From positions 10,988,501 through 11,052,500 of the forward strand of contig NZ_CP012673.1 of NCBI RefSeq assembly GCF_002950945.1: a stretch of 64,000 bases of DNA, given 5' to 3'. The translations under genes were made by a program, and so were the position numbers. Under the pieces are notes generated by a model. It saw nothing but the letters and a program-made list of their open reading frames with translations. It had not been told where the DNA came from and did no database searches. The DNA is from Sorangium cellulosum. Its GTDB lineage: Bacteria > Myxococcota_A > Polyangia > Polyangiales > Polyangiaceae. Of the stretch, positions 1 through 8,416 are shown piece after piece; the first letter of the stretch is position 1, and each line of letters opens with the position of its first letter.

Positions 1-1950
1 GGGCGGCGCTTCGGCCGCAGCAAGCCGATCCCGGCCGGCGCCAAGGAGCTCGACCTGACGGCGGAGGTGATCCCGTGGAAGCTCGAGGTCGCCGCGGCCG
101 GGTCGATCCCGGTGGCCGTCGAGATCTGGGACGATCAGGGCGACGCCGGCTCGAAGCGCCTCGGCGCGGTGACGGGCAGCCTGGGCAGCCCCTACCCGAC
201 CCAGGTCCACGAGCTCGGCGGAGGTCCGCTCCTGCGCTGCGACGTCTTCACGCGCGAGGTGCCCGCCGCGCCGGGCGCGGCGCCCGTGCCCCGCGTCGCC
301 GAGGGGGAGAAGGCGCGCGCGACGCTGCGCGTGCCGAACACCGTGCTCGTCTCCATCACGGAGATCCTCGGGCTCCACGCGCCCGTCTCGCCGGGCGCGC
401 CGGGGGTGAAGCGCGCCGAGGCGCGGCCCGGATACACGAGCCAGGACGACCTCGGCCGGGTGTACCTCAACAGCGACCTCGCCGGGGGCTGGGCCAAGGA
501 CAAACAGGTAATCCAGCTCACCGCCAAGGTGAAGGTCCAGCGGGGGAAGCTCCCCGCCGACGCGAAGATCCGGTGGACGGTCGTCGAGCCGGACGACCCG
601 ACCAACGACGACCCCGGCTTTCACGCCGCGTGGGGGCAGTACGTCGACAAGAAGGACTACGACGCCGCCGGCAACCACCAGGGCTCGCGCGCGGGCGACA
701 ACGAGGGCAAACCCGCGAAGAGCCCACCCTGGGAGGCGGTCTCCGGCTTCGCGCTCGCGTCCGCGGCGGCCGCCGAGGCGAAGACGACGATCGTGGGCGA
801 CGAGAGCAAGGTCGTCTTCCACTGCCCCGACACGGCGGGGGACAACTTCATCGTCCGGGCGGACATCGACTCTGCGACGCAGGTGGAAGGGTTCGGCGCC
901 CAGACCGGCATCATGACCCTGTGGCACCGGATCCGGGTCGAGTCGATCCGCATGAAGGGCGCGTTCGCCCTGCCGATGGACGAGGTGCCCGTCCCGTTCG
1001 AGCCGTGCTGCGTCCAGCTCGACTGCGAGCCGGAGCGGGAGGTCGCGGACCAGCCGCACATGGCCCCCAAGGACGAGGACCTCGAGACCGAGTGTGTCGC
1101 CTACGTCGACAAGGTCTTCACGAACAAGGCGAAGCCCGGCTGGTTCTGCGTCATCTCCGCGATGGAGCCGCACCCTTTGCCGAGCAAGAAGGGCGACAAG
1201 GTCTTCGAGGGGGACGCCGAGCTGAAGAGCGGCGGCGCGGGCGCGAACCTGTCCGAGTACTTCGAGGTTCCGGGGACGTTCCCCGACGTGAATTTCGCAG
1301 AGCTCACCTCCGGCTCGGACACCGTCAGCTTCAACCTGTTCAGCGTCCAGACCGAGACGACGGCGGCGGGGCCGATCACGCGCTGCTGGATCGTGGAGCA
1401 CGACGCCCAGCCGGAGTTCACGGCGGGCGACGGGTCGCTCGCGCACGCCTACAAGGTGCGGTTCAACTACTCGCCCAGGCACCGGAAGAAGGGCGGCGCC
1501 GTGACCCCCGGCGGCTACGGGATGGCCGCCAAGGTGAAGGTCAAGGTGTTCAACCCCGGGGCCTTCTACACCGCCGGCATCAGCCCCACGGCGACGGCCA
1601 AAGGCAAGGAGTACTTCGCCGGCCGGACCATCATGTTCACGCACCACCGGGCCTACCGCGACGAGATCACCGGCCAGCCGAAGGCGGACTACCGCCAGCG
1701 TATCCTCGGGACCATCGTGCACGAGCTCGTCCACGCGTTCGGCATGCCGCACAAGTGCGGCTACTTCGATTTCCGCGCGCCGCGCGACAGGACCTGCTGC
1801 ATGAACTACAGGCCCAACTGGATGCTGGACGACAAGCGCAACCTCATCCCCGGGACGTCGGGGAAGACCGGCATGGACGTCTGCGGCAGGCACCTCAAGG
1901 AGGTGCGGCGGGTGCACCTCGAGGACAACAAGGGGCTCGCGTGGAAGTGA
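1..1950 (+). CDS. Metzincin-type zinc metalloprotease, 5' end outside window
   Basis: The reading frame is open from base 1, so the true start lies upstream; the first in-frame GTG at 67 is probably not the start. The C-terminal part carries HELVHAFGMPH (1720-1752), the metzincin zinc site HExxHxxGxxH, followed by CCMNY, whose Met fits the Met-turn. The preceding ~550 residues have no domain I can name. It overlaps the next gene by 10 bases, is followed by a small lipoprotein gene, and lies in a VgrG/DUF2169/PAAR-like island. Inference: a secreted or injected protease, possibly a type VI effector. The catalytic motif is certain; delivery is not shown. No signal peptide can be judged without the N-terminus. 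Confidence 0.8.
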   Translation, partial: GRRFGRSKPIPAGAKELDLTAEVIPWKLEVAAAGSIPVAVEIWDDQGDAGSKRLGAVTGSLGSPYPTQVHELGGGPLLRCDVFTREVPAAPGAAPVPRVAEGEKARATLRVPNTVLVSITEILGLHAPVSPGAPGVKRAEARPGYTSQDDLGRVYLNSDLAGGWAKDKQVIQLTAKVKVQRGKLPADAKIRWTVVEPDDPTNDDPGFHAAWGQYVDKKDYDAAGNHQGSRAGDNEGKPAKSPPWEAVSGFALASAAAAEAKTTIVGDESKVVFHCPDTAGDNFIVRADIDSATQVEGFGAQTGIMTLWHRIRVESIRMKGAFALPMDEVPVPFEPCCVQLDCEPEREVADQPHMAPKDEDLETECVAYVDKVFTNKAKPGWFCVISAMEPHPLPSKKGDKVFEGDAELKSGGAGANLSEYFEVPGTFPDVNFAELTSGSDTVSFNLFSVQTETTAAGPITRCWIVEHDAQPEFTAGDGSLAHAYKVRFNYSPRHRKKGGAVTPGGYGMAAKVKVKVFNPGAFYTAGISPTATAKGKEYFAGRTIMFTHHRAYRDEITGQPKADYRQRILGTIVHELVHAFGMPHKCGYFDFRAPRDRTCCMNYRPNWMLDDKRNLIPGTSGKTGMDVCGRHLKEVRRVHLEDNKGLAWK

Positions 1951-2765
1951 GCGCCGCGGACATCGCGCCTCCGGGCCCGTCGCTCGTCGGCGTCGACGTG
2001 GAGCCGGAGTACGTGCTCGGCTTTCCGGTGTACGTGGGCATCACGATCGGCAGCGCTCCTCCGGGCGCCTCGCTCCTGCGGCTGCCGCTGCCGTCGCCCG
2101 CGGCGCTGCGGGGCGCGATCGGCCTCCGGCTGTGGCGGCCGGGCGAGGCGGAGCCGTTCTTCGAGGAGGCGCCCACGGCCGTGGTGGATCCCGAGCTCTC
2201 GGCGCCGAGCTTCCGTCTCCGGGCCGGCGAGGTCCGCCGGCTCCTCGTGGAGGTCTCCGAGCTCCTCCCGGACGACCTCTCGGCGGGCGCGGTGGACGGC
2301 GTGCTGCTCTACGGGGCGCCGCCGCACATCGCCGAGAGCGGCCGCGGGCGCCTGTCCTTCCGGGAGCCCACGGACGTGGAGCGCGCGTCGCTCGCCGCGC
2401 TCCGTCCCGAGGTCGAGGCGGCGGGCTCGTTCGGGCGCTGGCTCCGCGTGCCGCCGCCCGATCCGAGCCGGCTCGCGCCGCCCGCCGACCCGGGGGATCC
2501 GCTGCGGTATCCGAGGCTCGTGAAGTACCTGATCCACGGCCCGGAGGAGCTCGACGCCGTCGATCCCGCGTTGCTCGGCGTGCTCGGCGGGGTGTTCGCG
2601 CCCGAGGCGTACGGCCTCGCGGCGGAGCTCGTCGCGGCGCGCGATCCCGGGGCGTTCGCCGGGTATGCCCAGCAGGTGAAGGCGGCCTATCCGGGGCTCA
2701 CGGCGTGGATGGACGCGATCGCGGCCGGGCAGAGCGATCTCGCGTGGGCCCGGGGCCACCGGTGA
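1941..2765 (+). CDS. Conserved-looking protein downstream of the metzincin, function unknown
   Basis: About 274 residues from a GTG at 1941 (a second GTG at 1947 is equally possible). It overlaps the stop of the metalloprotease by 10 bases, so the two are translationally coupled. The N-terminal half looks beta-rich (hydrophobic stretches near LGFPVYVGITI and LRLPLP) and the C-terminal half is acidic and helical. No signal peptide, membrane segment or known motif is visible. Its position suggests an accessory, chaperone or immunity role for the protease; this is inference from coupling only. Codon use matches its neighbours. Confidence 0.65.
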   Translation: MEVSAADIAPPGPSLVGVDVEPEYVLGFPVYVGITIGSAPPGASLLRLPLPSPAALRGAIGLRLWRPGEAEPFFEEAPTAVVDPELSAPSFRLRAGEVRRLLVEVSELLPDDLSAGAVDGVLLYGAPPHIAESGRGRLSFREPTDVERASLAALRPEVEAAGSFGRWLRVPPPDPSRLAPPADPGDPLRYPRLVKYLIHGPEELDAVDPALLGVLGGVFAPEAYGLAAELVAARDPGAFAGYAQQVKAAYPGLTAWMDAIAAGQSDLAWARGHR

Positions 2766-2766
2766 G

Positions 2767-3198
2767 GTGATGACGACCCGTCGAGCGCGCGCGGCAGCCG
2801 TCGTCCTGGGGCTCGTGGCGGGAGCGATCTCCGGCTGTGGTCGGTCCGAGGCGCCGCTGAACGAGCGCGCGGCCTCGCCGGAGGCGCCGGGCGCCGCGAC
2901 GGCGCCGGGGGCTGCCGCGCCGCCGCCGAGCCCCGCGCCGGCCGCCAGCGCCGCGCCGCCGTCGAGCCCCGCGCCGGCCGCCAGCGCCGCGCCCGTCACC
3001 GCCACGCCATCCGCCAGCGCCACGCCATCCGCCAGCGCTGCTGCCGCGCCGGCCGCCGGCACCGCGGGACAGGCGAAGAAGCCAACCCCCAGCGTGGGCG
3101 GCCCGCTGCCCAACGCGAAGCCGAAGCTCAAATGCGGCAGGACGTACTGCAATGCCAGCGGAGAGTGCTTCTCGCCGTCGCCGCCGATGTGTGAATGA
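2767..3198 (+). CDS. Small Ala/Pro-rich lipoprotein
   Basis: 143 residues starting with GTG at 2767 or, one codon later, ATG at 2770. A basic N-terminus and hydrophobic core lead to the lipobox AISGC, so the mature protein should be a lipoprotein. The middle is a low-complexity Ala/Pro/Ser linker with repeated PAASAAP units. A short Cys-containing C-terminus (Cys spaced CGRTYCNASGEC) could be a disulfide knot. It begins one base after the previous stop, so it belongs to the metzincin operon. A periplasm-facing lipoprotein beside a candidate exported protease could be its immunity protein; that is a guess from position. Confidence 0.7.
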   Translation: MMTTRRARAAAVVLGLVAGAISGCGRSEAPLNERAASPEAPGAATAPGAAAPPPSPAPAASAAPPSSPAPAASAAPVTATPSASATPSASAAAAPAAGTAGQAKKPTPSVGGPLPNAKPKLKCGRTYCNASGECFSPSPPMCE

Positions 3199-3224
3199 CC
3201 GGCTTCCCCGCCCTCGTGGTCGAT

Positions 3225-3248
3225 CCGCCCGCCCTCGCCCGCGGGCGG
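3225..3248. terminator. Hairpin between convergent genes
   Basis: An 8-bp GC stem (3225-3232 with 3241-3248) and an 8-base loop lie between the lipoprotein stop (3198) and the epoxide hydrolase stop (3253). There is no clear T-run, so it is terminator-like only. Confidence 0.35.
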
Positions 3249-3252
3249 CGGC

Positions 3253-4407
3253 TCAGGCGGCCTGGCTCGCGCGCAGCGATCGGAAGAAGCCGCGCACGTC
3301 CTCGAGGAGGAGCTCTGGCGTCTCGAGGGCCGCGAAGTGCCCGCCTCGCGGCATCTCCGTCCACCGCACCAGGTTGGCGCTGCGCTCGATCCACGCGCGC
3401 GGCGCGCGGTAGATCTCCCTGGGGAAGTCGGCAACGGCCGTCGGCGCCTCGATCCTGTCGAACAGGTAGGGCGGGATGCCCCCGTTGCGGACGGTCTCGT
3501 AATAGAGGTTGGCCGCGCTCGCGATGCTGTTCGGCGCCCAGTAGAACATCGCGTTCGTGAGCAGCTGATCCCGCGAGAAGACCCGCTCGACGTCCCCGCC
3601 GCAATCGCTCCAGGTGCGGAACTTCTCGACGATCCACGCGAGGATCCCCGCCGGCGAGTCGGCCTGCGCGATGGCGAGCGACATCGGCTTGCTCCCCTGC
3701 AGCTGGCTGTACGCGGTCTCCTCGGACTGGAACGCCGCCATGCGGGCCATCGCGCGCTTCGACTCCTCGGTGAGCTCCCCCGGGGGCGGCGTCCCCAGCA
3801 CCATGTTCAGGTGGACGCCGATCAGGTGCTCGGCGTGCGCCGCTCCGAGCCGCGCGCTCACCATGGCGCCCCAGTCGCCGCCCTGCGCGCCGTAGCGCCG
3901 GTAGCCCAGCGCCTCCACCATCAGCCGGTCGAAGGCCGCCGCCACCCGGCGGATATCCCACCCGGGCTCGCGTGGCTTGCCGCCGAACCCGTACCCCGGC
4001 AGCGCCGGGATCACCACGTCGAACACGTCGGCCGGGTCGCCGCCGTGAGCGGCCGGGTCCGTGAGCGGGCCGATCAGGTGGTGAAACTCCATCATCGATC
4101 CGGGCCATCCGTGGATGAGGAGGAGCGGGAGCGGATCGGGTCCCTTACCGCGCACGTGCCAGAAGTGGAGGTCGACTCCATCGACCTCGCAGAGGTACTG
4201 CGGGATCTGGTTGAGCGCCGCCTCGTGAGCGCGCCAGTCGTAACGAGCTCTCCAGTGCTCACAGAGCTCGCGCACATACGCCACGTCGGCGCCGTGGGCC
4301 CATCCCCCGTCGGGCAGCGGATCCGGGAAGCGGGTCGCCTCGAGGCGCCGGCGGAGGTCGTCGAGCGTCGCCTGGGGTACATCGATGCGGTAAGGGCGCA
4401 GCTGCAT
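3253..4407 (-). CDS. Epoxide hydrolase, alpha/beta-hydrolase fold
   Basis: 384 residues, close to the usual size of bacterial and microsomal-type epoxide hydrolases. The N-terminal ~110 residues match the EHN lid/cap region (PYRIDVPQATLDDLRRRL). HGWPG (99-103) is the oxyanion-hole motif. GGDWG gives the nucleophilic Asp178, and GGHFAALE near residue 357 gives the catalytic His. Tyr residues typical of the cap are present. It converts epoxides to vicinal diols and is likely cytoplasmic, as no signal peptide is seen. It is monocistronic and convergent with the upstream operon; its natural substrate cannot be told from sequence. Confidence 0.92.
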   Translation of the reverse strand: MQLRPYRIDVPQATLDDLRRRLEATRFPDPLPDGGWAHGADVAYVRELCEHWRARYDWRAHEAALNQIPQYLCEVDGVDLHFWHVRGKGPDPLPLLLIHGWPGSMMEFHHLIGPLTDPAAHGGDPADVFDVVIPALPGYGFGGKPREPGWDIRRVAAAFDRLMVEALGYRRYGAQGGDWGAMVSARLGAAHAEHLIGVHLNMVLGTPPPGELTEESKRAMARMAAFQSEETAYSQLQGSKPMSLAIAQADSPAGILAWIVEKFRTWSDCGGDVERVFSRDQLLTNAMFYWAPNSIASAANLYYETVRNGGIPPYLFDRIEAPTAVADFPREIYRAPRAWIERSANLVRWTEMPRGGHFAALETPELLLEDVRGFFRSLRASQAA

Positions 4408-4580
4408 TGGACCACACTAGACCGCCGCGCCGGCGGAGCCAAGATGAACGGGTGGCCACGCCGCCCCGCCTGCCGCGCGGTCGCATCGTCGATGCCCCGT
4501 CTGGGTAAGAGATCCTGACGTCGCTGTCGCGGAGGCGTCACGAACCCCGGCGCCCTCCCCATGATAGAGAGTGCGCTGGT

Positions 4581-6782
4581 ATGCTTGAGTCCGCCCTGCC
4601 CAGCGACGCCGTGATAGCGCTGCCCGGAACGGCCGCGACCGCCATTGCGTGGCGCACGGCCCAGGGACAGCTTTACCTCACCGCGATCGTCAAGGCGACC
4701 TTTGCCTTCGCCCCGGATGCGACGATGCCGCTCGCCGAGCCGCAGCCGATCGTCCGCGCGGAGGTACACCACGGCAATAACCCGATCCGGGGTATCCGCT
4801 TCGCGAGCGACCTCGCCCCCTACCTCGGCCGCGCCGACGTCACGTTCACGGGGCACGCGCACGCGCCGCGCGGGACGAGGGTGCAATCGATGCCCGTGCG
4901 GCTCGCGATCGCCGACGGCAGGCGTGTCCTCCTCGACCGGCAGCTCCTCGTCCGCAATCCCGACGGCTTCGAGCGGATGCCCATGACCTGCGACCGCGCC
5001 ACGAGCGGGGCGGACGGGCAGGAGAATCCGTTCGGGCGGGGCCCTGACCCTGCCGCGGCGAACATCCTCGATCCGAGAGACCCATGCCGCCCGGCGTGCT
5101 TCGGGCCGGTCGCGCGCGCGCTGCCGGCGCGCAGGCGGCGGCTCGGTTCGACGCCGCGGAAGGCGCTGGAGGCGCCGATCGCCGAGATCCCCGACGGCTT
5201 CGACTGGGGCTACTTCCAGGCGGCGCCCGGGTGCCAGCAGATCGATCACCTGCGCGGCGACGAGTGGATCCTCCTCGAAGGCCTCCACCCTGGCTTGCCG
5301 CGCGTCTCCATGCGGCTGCCCGGCGCGCGCGGCGCGGCGCGGATCCACGGCCTCGGCGGCTTCGGGGTGACGGAGGGGACGCGCCTCGACCTCGTCGCCG
5401 ACACGCTGCACATCGACGGCGACGAGGAGCGGTGCACCGTCGTCTGGCGGCGGAGCTTGCCGCTCCCCCACGCGGGTGCGCTCTCGGCGGTGCGCATCGT
5501 CTCGGGCGTCGAGATCGACGGCGCTCCCATCGCGTGGGCGCCTCCGCCCAGCGCGAGGCGGGCGGAGGCGGCGGCGCCGCCTGTCTCGCAGCGCGGGCCG
5601 GCCGGCACCATCGTCATGGTCGAGGAACCAGAGAGCCGGCCGCGGCCCGTGGAGACGGTCGCCATGGACCCAGGCGAGGCGCTGGCGACCATGGGACGCG
5701 CGGTGATCCCGTTCGAGGCTGCGCGAGCTCCGCACACGGCGACGGTGGCGCTTGGACCGGACGAGGACACGGCGGCGAGCGCGCGGCTCGCGCTTCCCTT
5801 CGAGCGCTCTTCGGCCCCGCATGGCGCGAGCGCGAGGCTGCCGCCCTCCGCGCCGATGACGCCCTCCGCGCCGATGACGCCCTCCGCGCCGATGACGCCC
5901 TCCGCGCCGATGACGCCCTCCGCGCCGATGACGCTCTCCACGCTCGCGTTGTCCACGGACGACGACGCCCGCGCGTCCGCGTCCGCGGCGCTGCCCTTTC
6001 CTGCGACCCCGAGGCCCACCTCGGATTGGCGCCTGGCAGGGCCTGCCCTCATTCTCGGCGCGCCGTGGTCGATCGAGAGCGCGTCAGCCGCGAGCGCGCC
6101 CCTCCCGCCGAGCGCGCCCCTCCCGCCGAGCGCGCCGCCCCCGCCGAGCGCGCCGCCCCCGCCGAGCGCTCCGCCGGCGCCGAGCGCACCGCCCACGCTG
6201 CACACGCCGAACACGCCGCCTGCACCCTCGCCACCGCCCCTCAACGCCATCCCTCAGGCGAAGGCGTCGCCCGCCCCGCCGACGGACCCGGCGACCCCGG
6301 CGGACCCGGTGAACCTCAGCGTGGAGCGTTATGCGACCGTCGCGGCGCAGCTCTCCGCGCGGCGCGCGTCGCGGGCCGACGTGCTGGGCGCGCATGGGCT
6401 CTCCGAGGCGCGCTTCGCCGAGATCGAGCGGCGCTGGAGCGGCGCGATGACGGATGAGGACACGCGCGGCGGGCACGCGCTCCGCGACGCCTATGACGCC
6501 GCGTATATCAAGGAATGGGAGGCGCACCGCGGGCCCTTCGAGCTCGCCCACTACGCGCGGCTCACCGTGGCGGCCGAGCGCGGCCAGCTCGCCGCCGCGC
6601 TCGATTCGCTCGGTATCCGCCGTACGTTGTGGATGCGGCTGAAACGGGTCTGGGCAAAGCGGCTCGCCGAGAACCGGAGCCTCGCTGCCGCGCTCCAGCG
6701 CGAGCTCGCGCGGCAACGCGAGCTGCGGAGCGCAGACTCTCACGACGCGGCGAGGGGTCGCCTGCGCGCCCCCGGAACCTGA
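4581..6782 (+). CDS. DUF2169 protein with repetitive Pro/Ser linker (T6SS-associated)
   Basis: 733 residues from ATG 4581. Residues ~15-330 match the DUF2169 family (NPxG-type turn NPFGRGPDP, then GYFQAAPGCQQIDHLRGDEWI). That family accompanies VgrG and PAAR-like genes and is thought to act in effector or tip loading. A long disordered linker holds two tandem arrays: five identical units encoding APMTPS, then four encoding PPSAP-type units. The C-terminal ~160 residues are helical and charged (NLSVERYATVAAQL onward) and unrelated to DUF2169 as far as I can see. It is convergent with the vgrG operon. The distinct C-terminus may be the cargo- or partner-binding part; this is inference. Confidence 0.8.
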   Translation: MLESALPSDAVIALPGTAATAIAWRTAQGQLYLTAIVKATFAFAPDATMPLAEPQPIVRAEVHHGNNPIRGIRFASDLAPYLGRADVTFTGHAHAPRGTRVQSMPVRLAIADGRRVLLDRQLLVRNPDGFERMPMTCDRATSGADGQENPFGRGPDPAAANILDPRDPCRPACFGPVARALPARRRRLGSTPRKALEAPIAEIPDGFDWGYFQAAPGCQQIDHLRGDEWILLEGLHPGLPRVSMRLPGARGAARIHGLGGFGVTEGTRLDLVADTLHIDGDEERCTVVWRRSLPLPHAGALSAVRIVSGVEIDGAPIAWAPPPSARRAEAAAPPVSQRGPAGTIVMVEEPESRPRPVETVAMDPGEALATMGRAVIPFEAARAPHTATVALGPDEDTAASARLALPFERSSAPHGASARLPPSAPMTPSAPMTPSAPMTPSAPMTPSAPMTLSTLALSTDDDARASASAALPFPATPRPTSDWRLAGPALILGAPWSIESASAASAPLPPSAPLPPSAPPPPSAPPPPSAPPAPSAPPTLHTPNTPPAPSPPPLNAIPQAKASPAPPTDPATPADPVNLSVERYATVAAQLSARRASRADVLGAHGLSEARFAEIERRWSGAMTDEDTRGGHALRDAYDAAYIKEWEAHRGPFELAHYARLTVAAERGQLAAALDSLGIRRTLWMRLKRVWAKRLAENRSLAAALQRELARQRELRSADSHDAARGRLRAPGT
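5844..5933 (+). repeat. Five 18-bp tandem repeats in coding sequence
   Basis: Five consecutive identical 18-bp units (starts 5844, 5862, 5880, 5898, 5916) encode the linker of the DUF2169 protein. In-frame identity at DNA level suggests recent slippage expansion. Confidence 0.9.
6099..6170 (+). repeat. Four 18-bp tandem repeats in coding sequence
   Basis: Four near-identical 18-bp units (6099, 6117, 6135, 6153) encode Pro/Ser/Ala hexapeptides in the same linker. They keep the reading frame. Confidence 0.85.
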
Positions 6783-6849
6783 GGCGTTCGTCCGACAAGC
6801 ACCGTACGTCCACAGGCTCTCCAGAGGAGCCGGAGCCCCCTCTGAGCGC

Positions 6850-7320
6850 TCAGCGAGCGTTGCAGGCGAAGACGTGCTCGATGGCGTCCACGCACATCTG
6901 TTCCGTGACATCCTGCGTGATCCGAGACAGCACCCGGAATCGCGTGAGCTCGGTCAAGGTCTGGCCCACGTTGACCTCGGCGATCACCTCTCCATCGCCC
7001 TCGGCATCCGCCCTGGAGAAGAGGCGGATCAGGTTGTTGGCGTCCGCCGGTACGCCCCGGAGCAGGATGTGAAACTCGAGGCTGGGGGTCTGTTCGCCCA
7101 CGTCATGCTCGATCCGGTAGGTATGGCCCGACGCGGCGAGCTCGTCGCCGATGGCCTTGAACGTGGGCACGATGATGTCGGCCAGGATCCGCCGGAAATC
7201 GGCGTTGAAGCGCCCGCGCCGGTCGGGCACGTCGAAGCCGCTCGTGCCCTGGGCCAGGCGCGGGCCGTATTTTCTCTGGATGATCGCCAGGCGGATGCGG
7301 GCGTGCTCATTGATGGCCAT
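6850..7320 (-). CDS. Small protein at the end of the vgrG operon, function unknown
   Basis: 156 residues from ATG 7320; a TTG five codons upstream (7335) is possible. It is the last gene of the minus-strand run vgrG to DUF4150 and lies 56 bases past the DUF4150 stop. The sequence is helical with a FKAIGDELAASGHTYRIEHD segment and beta strands after it; there are no membrane segments or signal peptide. I do not recognise the family. Being distal in a tip operon it may be an effector-specific adaptor, an immunity protein or a structural accessory. The composition (normal hydrophobic periodicity, native codon use) supports a real gene. Confidence 0.7.
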   Translation of the reverse strand: MAINEHARIRLAIIQRKYGPRLAQGTSGFDVPDRRGRFNADFRRILADIIVPTFKAIGDELAASGHTYRIEHDVGEQTPSLEFHILLRGVPADANNLIRLFSRADAEGDGEVIAEVNVGQTLTELTRFRVLSRITQDVTEQMCVDAIEHVFACNAR

Positions 7321-7376
7321 GCTTGTGTCTCTCAACGGGCAGAGCAGCGCAGGGGTCGGGGTCGCTCTCGCGGACC

Positions 7377-7751
7377 TCAGAGGAGCAGGACCTTGAACTG
7401 GCTCGGGACGATGTTCGTCCCGTTGATGTTGATCTGGTTCTGGATGCCCGTGGCGCCGAGCCGCACCGCCGGCTTGTTCTGGAGCAGCAGCTTGGGATAG
7501 GGGACGAGGCGCCGCGAGGGGCCCATGTTGCGACGGGAAACGACGCCGCCGAGAATCCCAGGGTTATCGCCCATGGAGATGGGGACGATGGTCGCCAGGG
7601 TATGGGCGGCGCCCCTTCCCAGGATCACCTTGTACGCGACCGACGTCCCCATGGCTCGATTTGCGGTGTTTGGGTACGGGATGGGCCCCGGCAAGCAGAC
7701 GTCCGGGGCGCCGAAGTCGATCCCACCGCCCGAGGTGATGGCAAAGCACAT
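7377..7751 (-). CDS. DUF4150 / PAAR-like tip protein
   Basis: 124 residues. The segment PDVCLPGPIPYPNTAN and the later SMGDNPGILGGVVS match DUF4150, the PAAR-like family thought to cap the VgrG spike in type VI systems. The length corresponds to the bare PAAR-like domain, with no C-terminal toxin extension. The start is 6 bases after the DUF3540 stop, so the two are cotranscribed. Likely role: the sharpened end of the puncturing device, binding the VgrG trimer. The family call is strong; the trimer contact is inferred from the operon. Confidence 0.85.
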   Translation of the reverse strand: MCFAITSGGGIDFGAPDVCLPGPIPYPNTANRAMGTSVAYKVILGRGAAHTLATIVPISMGDNPGILGGVVSRRNMGPSRRLVPYPKLLLQNKPAVRLGATGIQNQININGTNIVPSQFKVLLL

Positions 7752-7757
7752 ACCCGG

Positions 7758-8408
7758 TCACCCTACCTGGATCTGGTCGCCATCGATCTTCACGAGGTGC
7801 GACGCGGTGATTTTTGCGTTCTCGCTGTGGATGGCGAGGTTGCCCTTGGCCGCATAGTCGATGCGCTCGGCGCGCACATGGTCGGCCTCTTCCACGATGC
7901 GGTAGGAGCGCTTCACCCTGTGCGAAAGCCGCTCGAGCACCGAGTCGAGGCTCCGGCCGATCAGCTTGGCCCGGTCGACCTCCCCGCGGACCCTCTGGCT
8001 GACGAGCGAGAACACCCCCAGCGCGACGTGCCCCTCCTTGGCCTGAACACGGAAGGTCGATGCGGCCATCGAGAGGTCCTTGCCGGACACCACGTGTACA
8101 CCGTCGGGCGCCGCGATGCCCAGCGAGCCGCTCTGCAACCGAATTTGGAGATCCCCTTCGGAGACGATGTGTGAGGGCGCGCCGTCCTCTCGCTCGAGGA
8201 CGGCGAGGATGTAATGCGTTCCGTTCACGGTGGCAAGAAGCACCAGGTCTCCGGTGGCAGGCTCCAGCATACAGCTCGTCGCGCGCTTCGCGCGGACCTC
8301 GCCGCTCTCGGTCTCCACGACGTACGCGGAGCCGTCGATGCGGAGCACGGCGCCGTGCTCGCCGTGAGCTTCCGGCTGGTATTTTCTCGTTCTTGCTGCG
8401 CTCTGCAT
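7758..8408 (-). CDS. DUF3540 domain protein (T6SS tip cluster)
   Basis: 216 residues from ATG 8408, which is 8 bases after the stop of the pentapeptide gene. Longer open sequence upstream overlaps that gene and is not coding. The N-terminal half is a beta-rich domain (AVLRIDGSAYVVETESGEVRA, then TGDLVLLATV). The C-terminal half has repeating strands ending HSENAKITASHLVKIDGDQIQVG, like the needle of spike proteins. This matches DUF3540, found between pentapeptide and DUF4150 genes in these clusters. Likely a structural or adaptor protein of the injection tip; its exact function is not established. Confidence 0.78.
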   Translation of the reverse strand: MQSAARTRKYQPEAHGEHGAVLRIDGSAYVVETESGEVRAKRATSCMLEPATGDLVLLATVNGTHYILAVLEREDGAPSHIVSEGDLQIRLQSGSLGIAAPDGVHVVSGKDLSMAASTFRVQAKEGHVALGVFSLVSQRVRGEVDRAKLIGRSLDSVLERLSHRVKRSYRIVEEADHVRAERIDYAAKGNLAIHSENAKITASHLVKIDGDQIQVG

Positions 8409-8416
8409 GGTTTCAC

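Noticed and set aside
75..1940. Open frame in frame 3 continuous with the second gene (would give an 896-residue protein)
   Set aside because: The part before 1941 is Arg/Ala/Gly-rich shadow of the metalloprotease frame; only the part from the GTG at 1941 has natural protein composition.
5844..6170. Origin iterons or regulatory repeats
   Set aside because: Both arrays keep the reading frame of the DUF2169 linker and encode low-complexity peptide.
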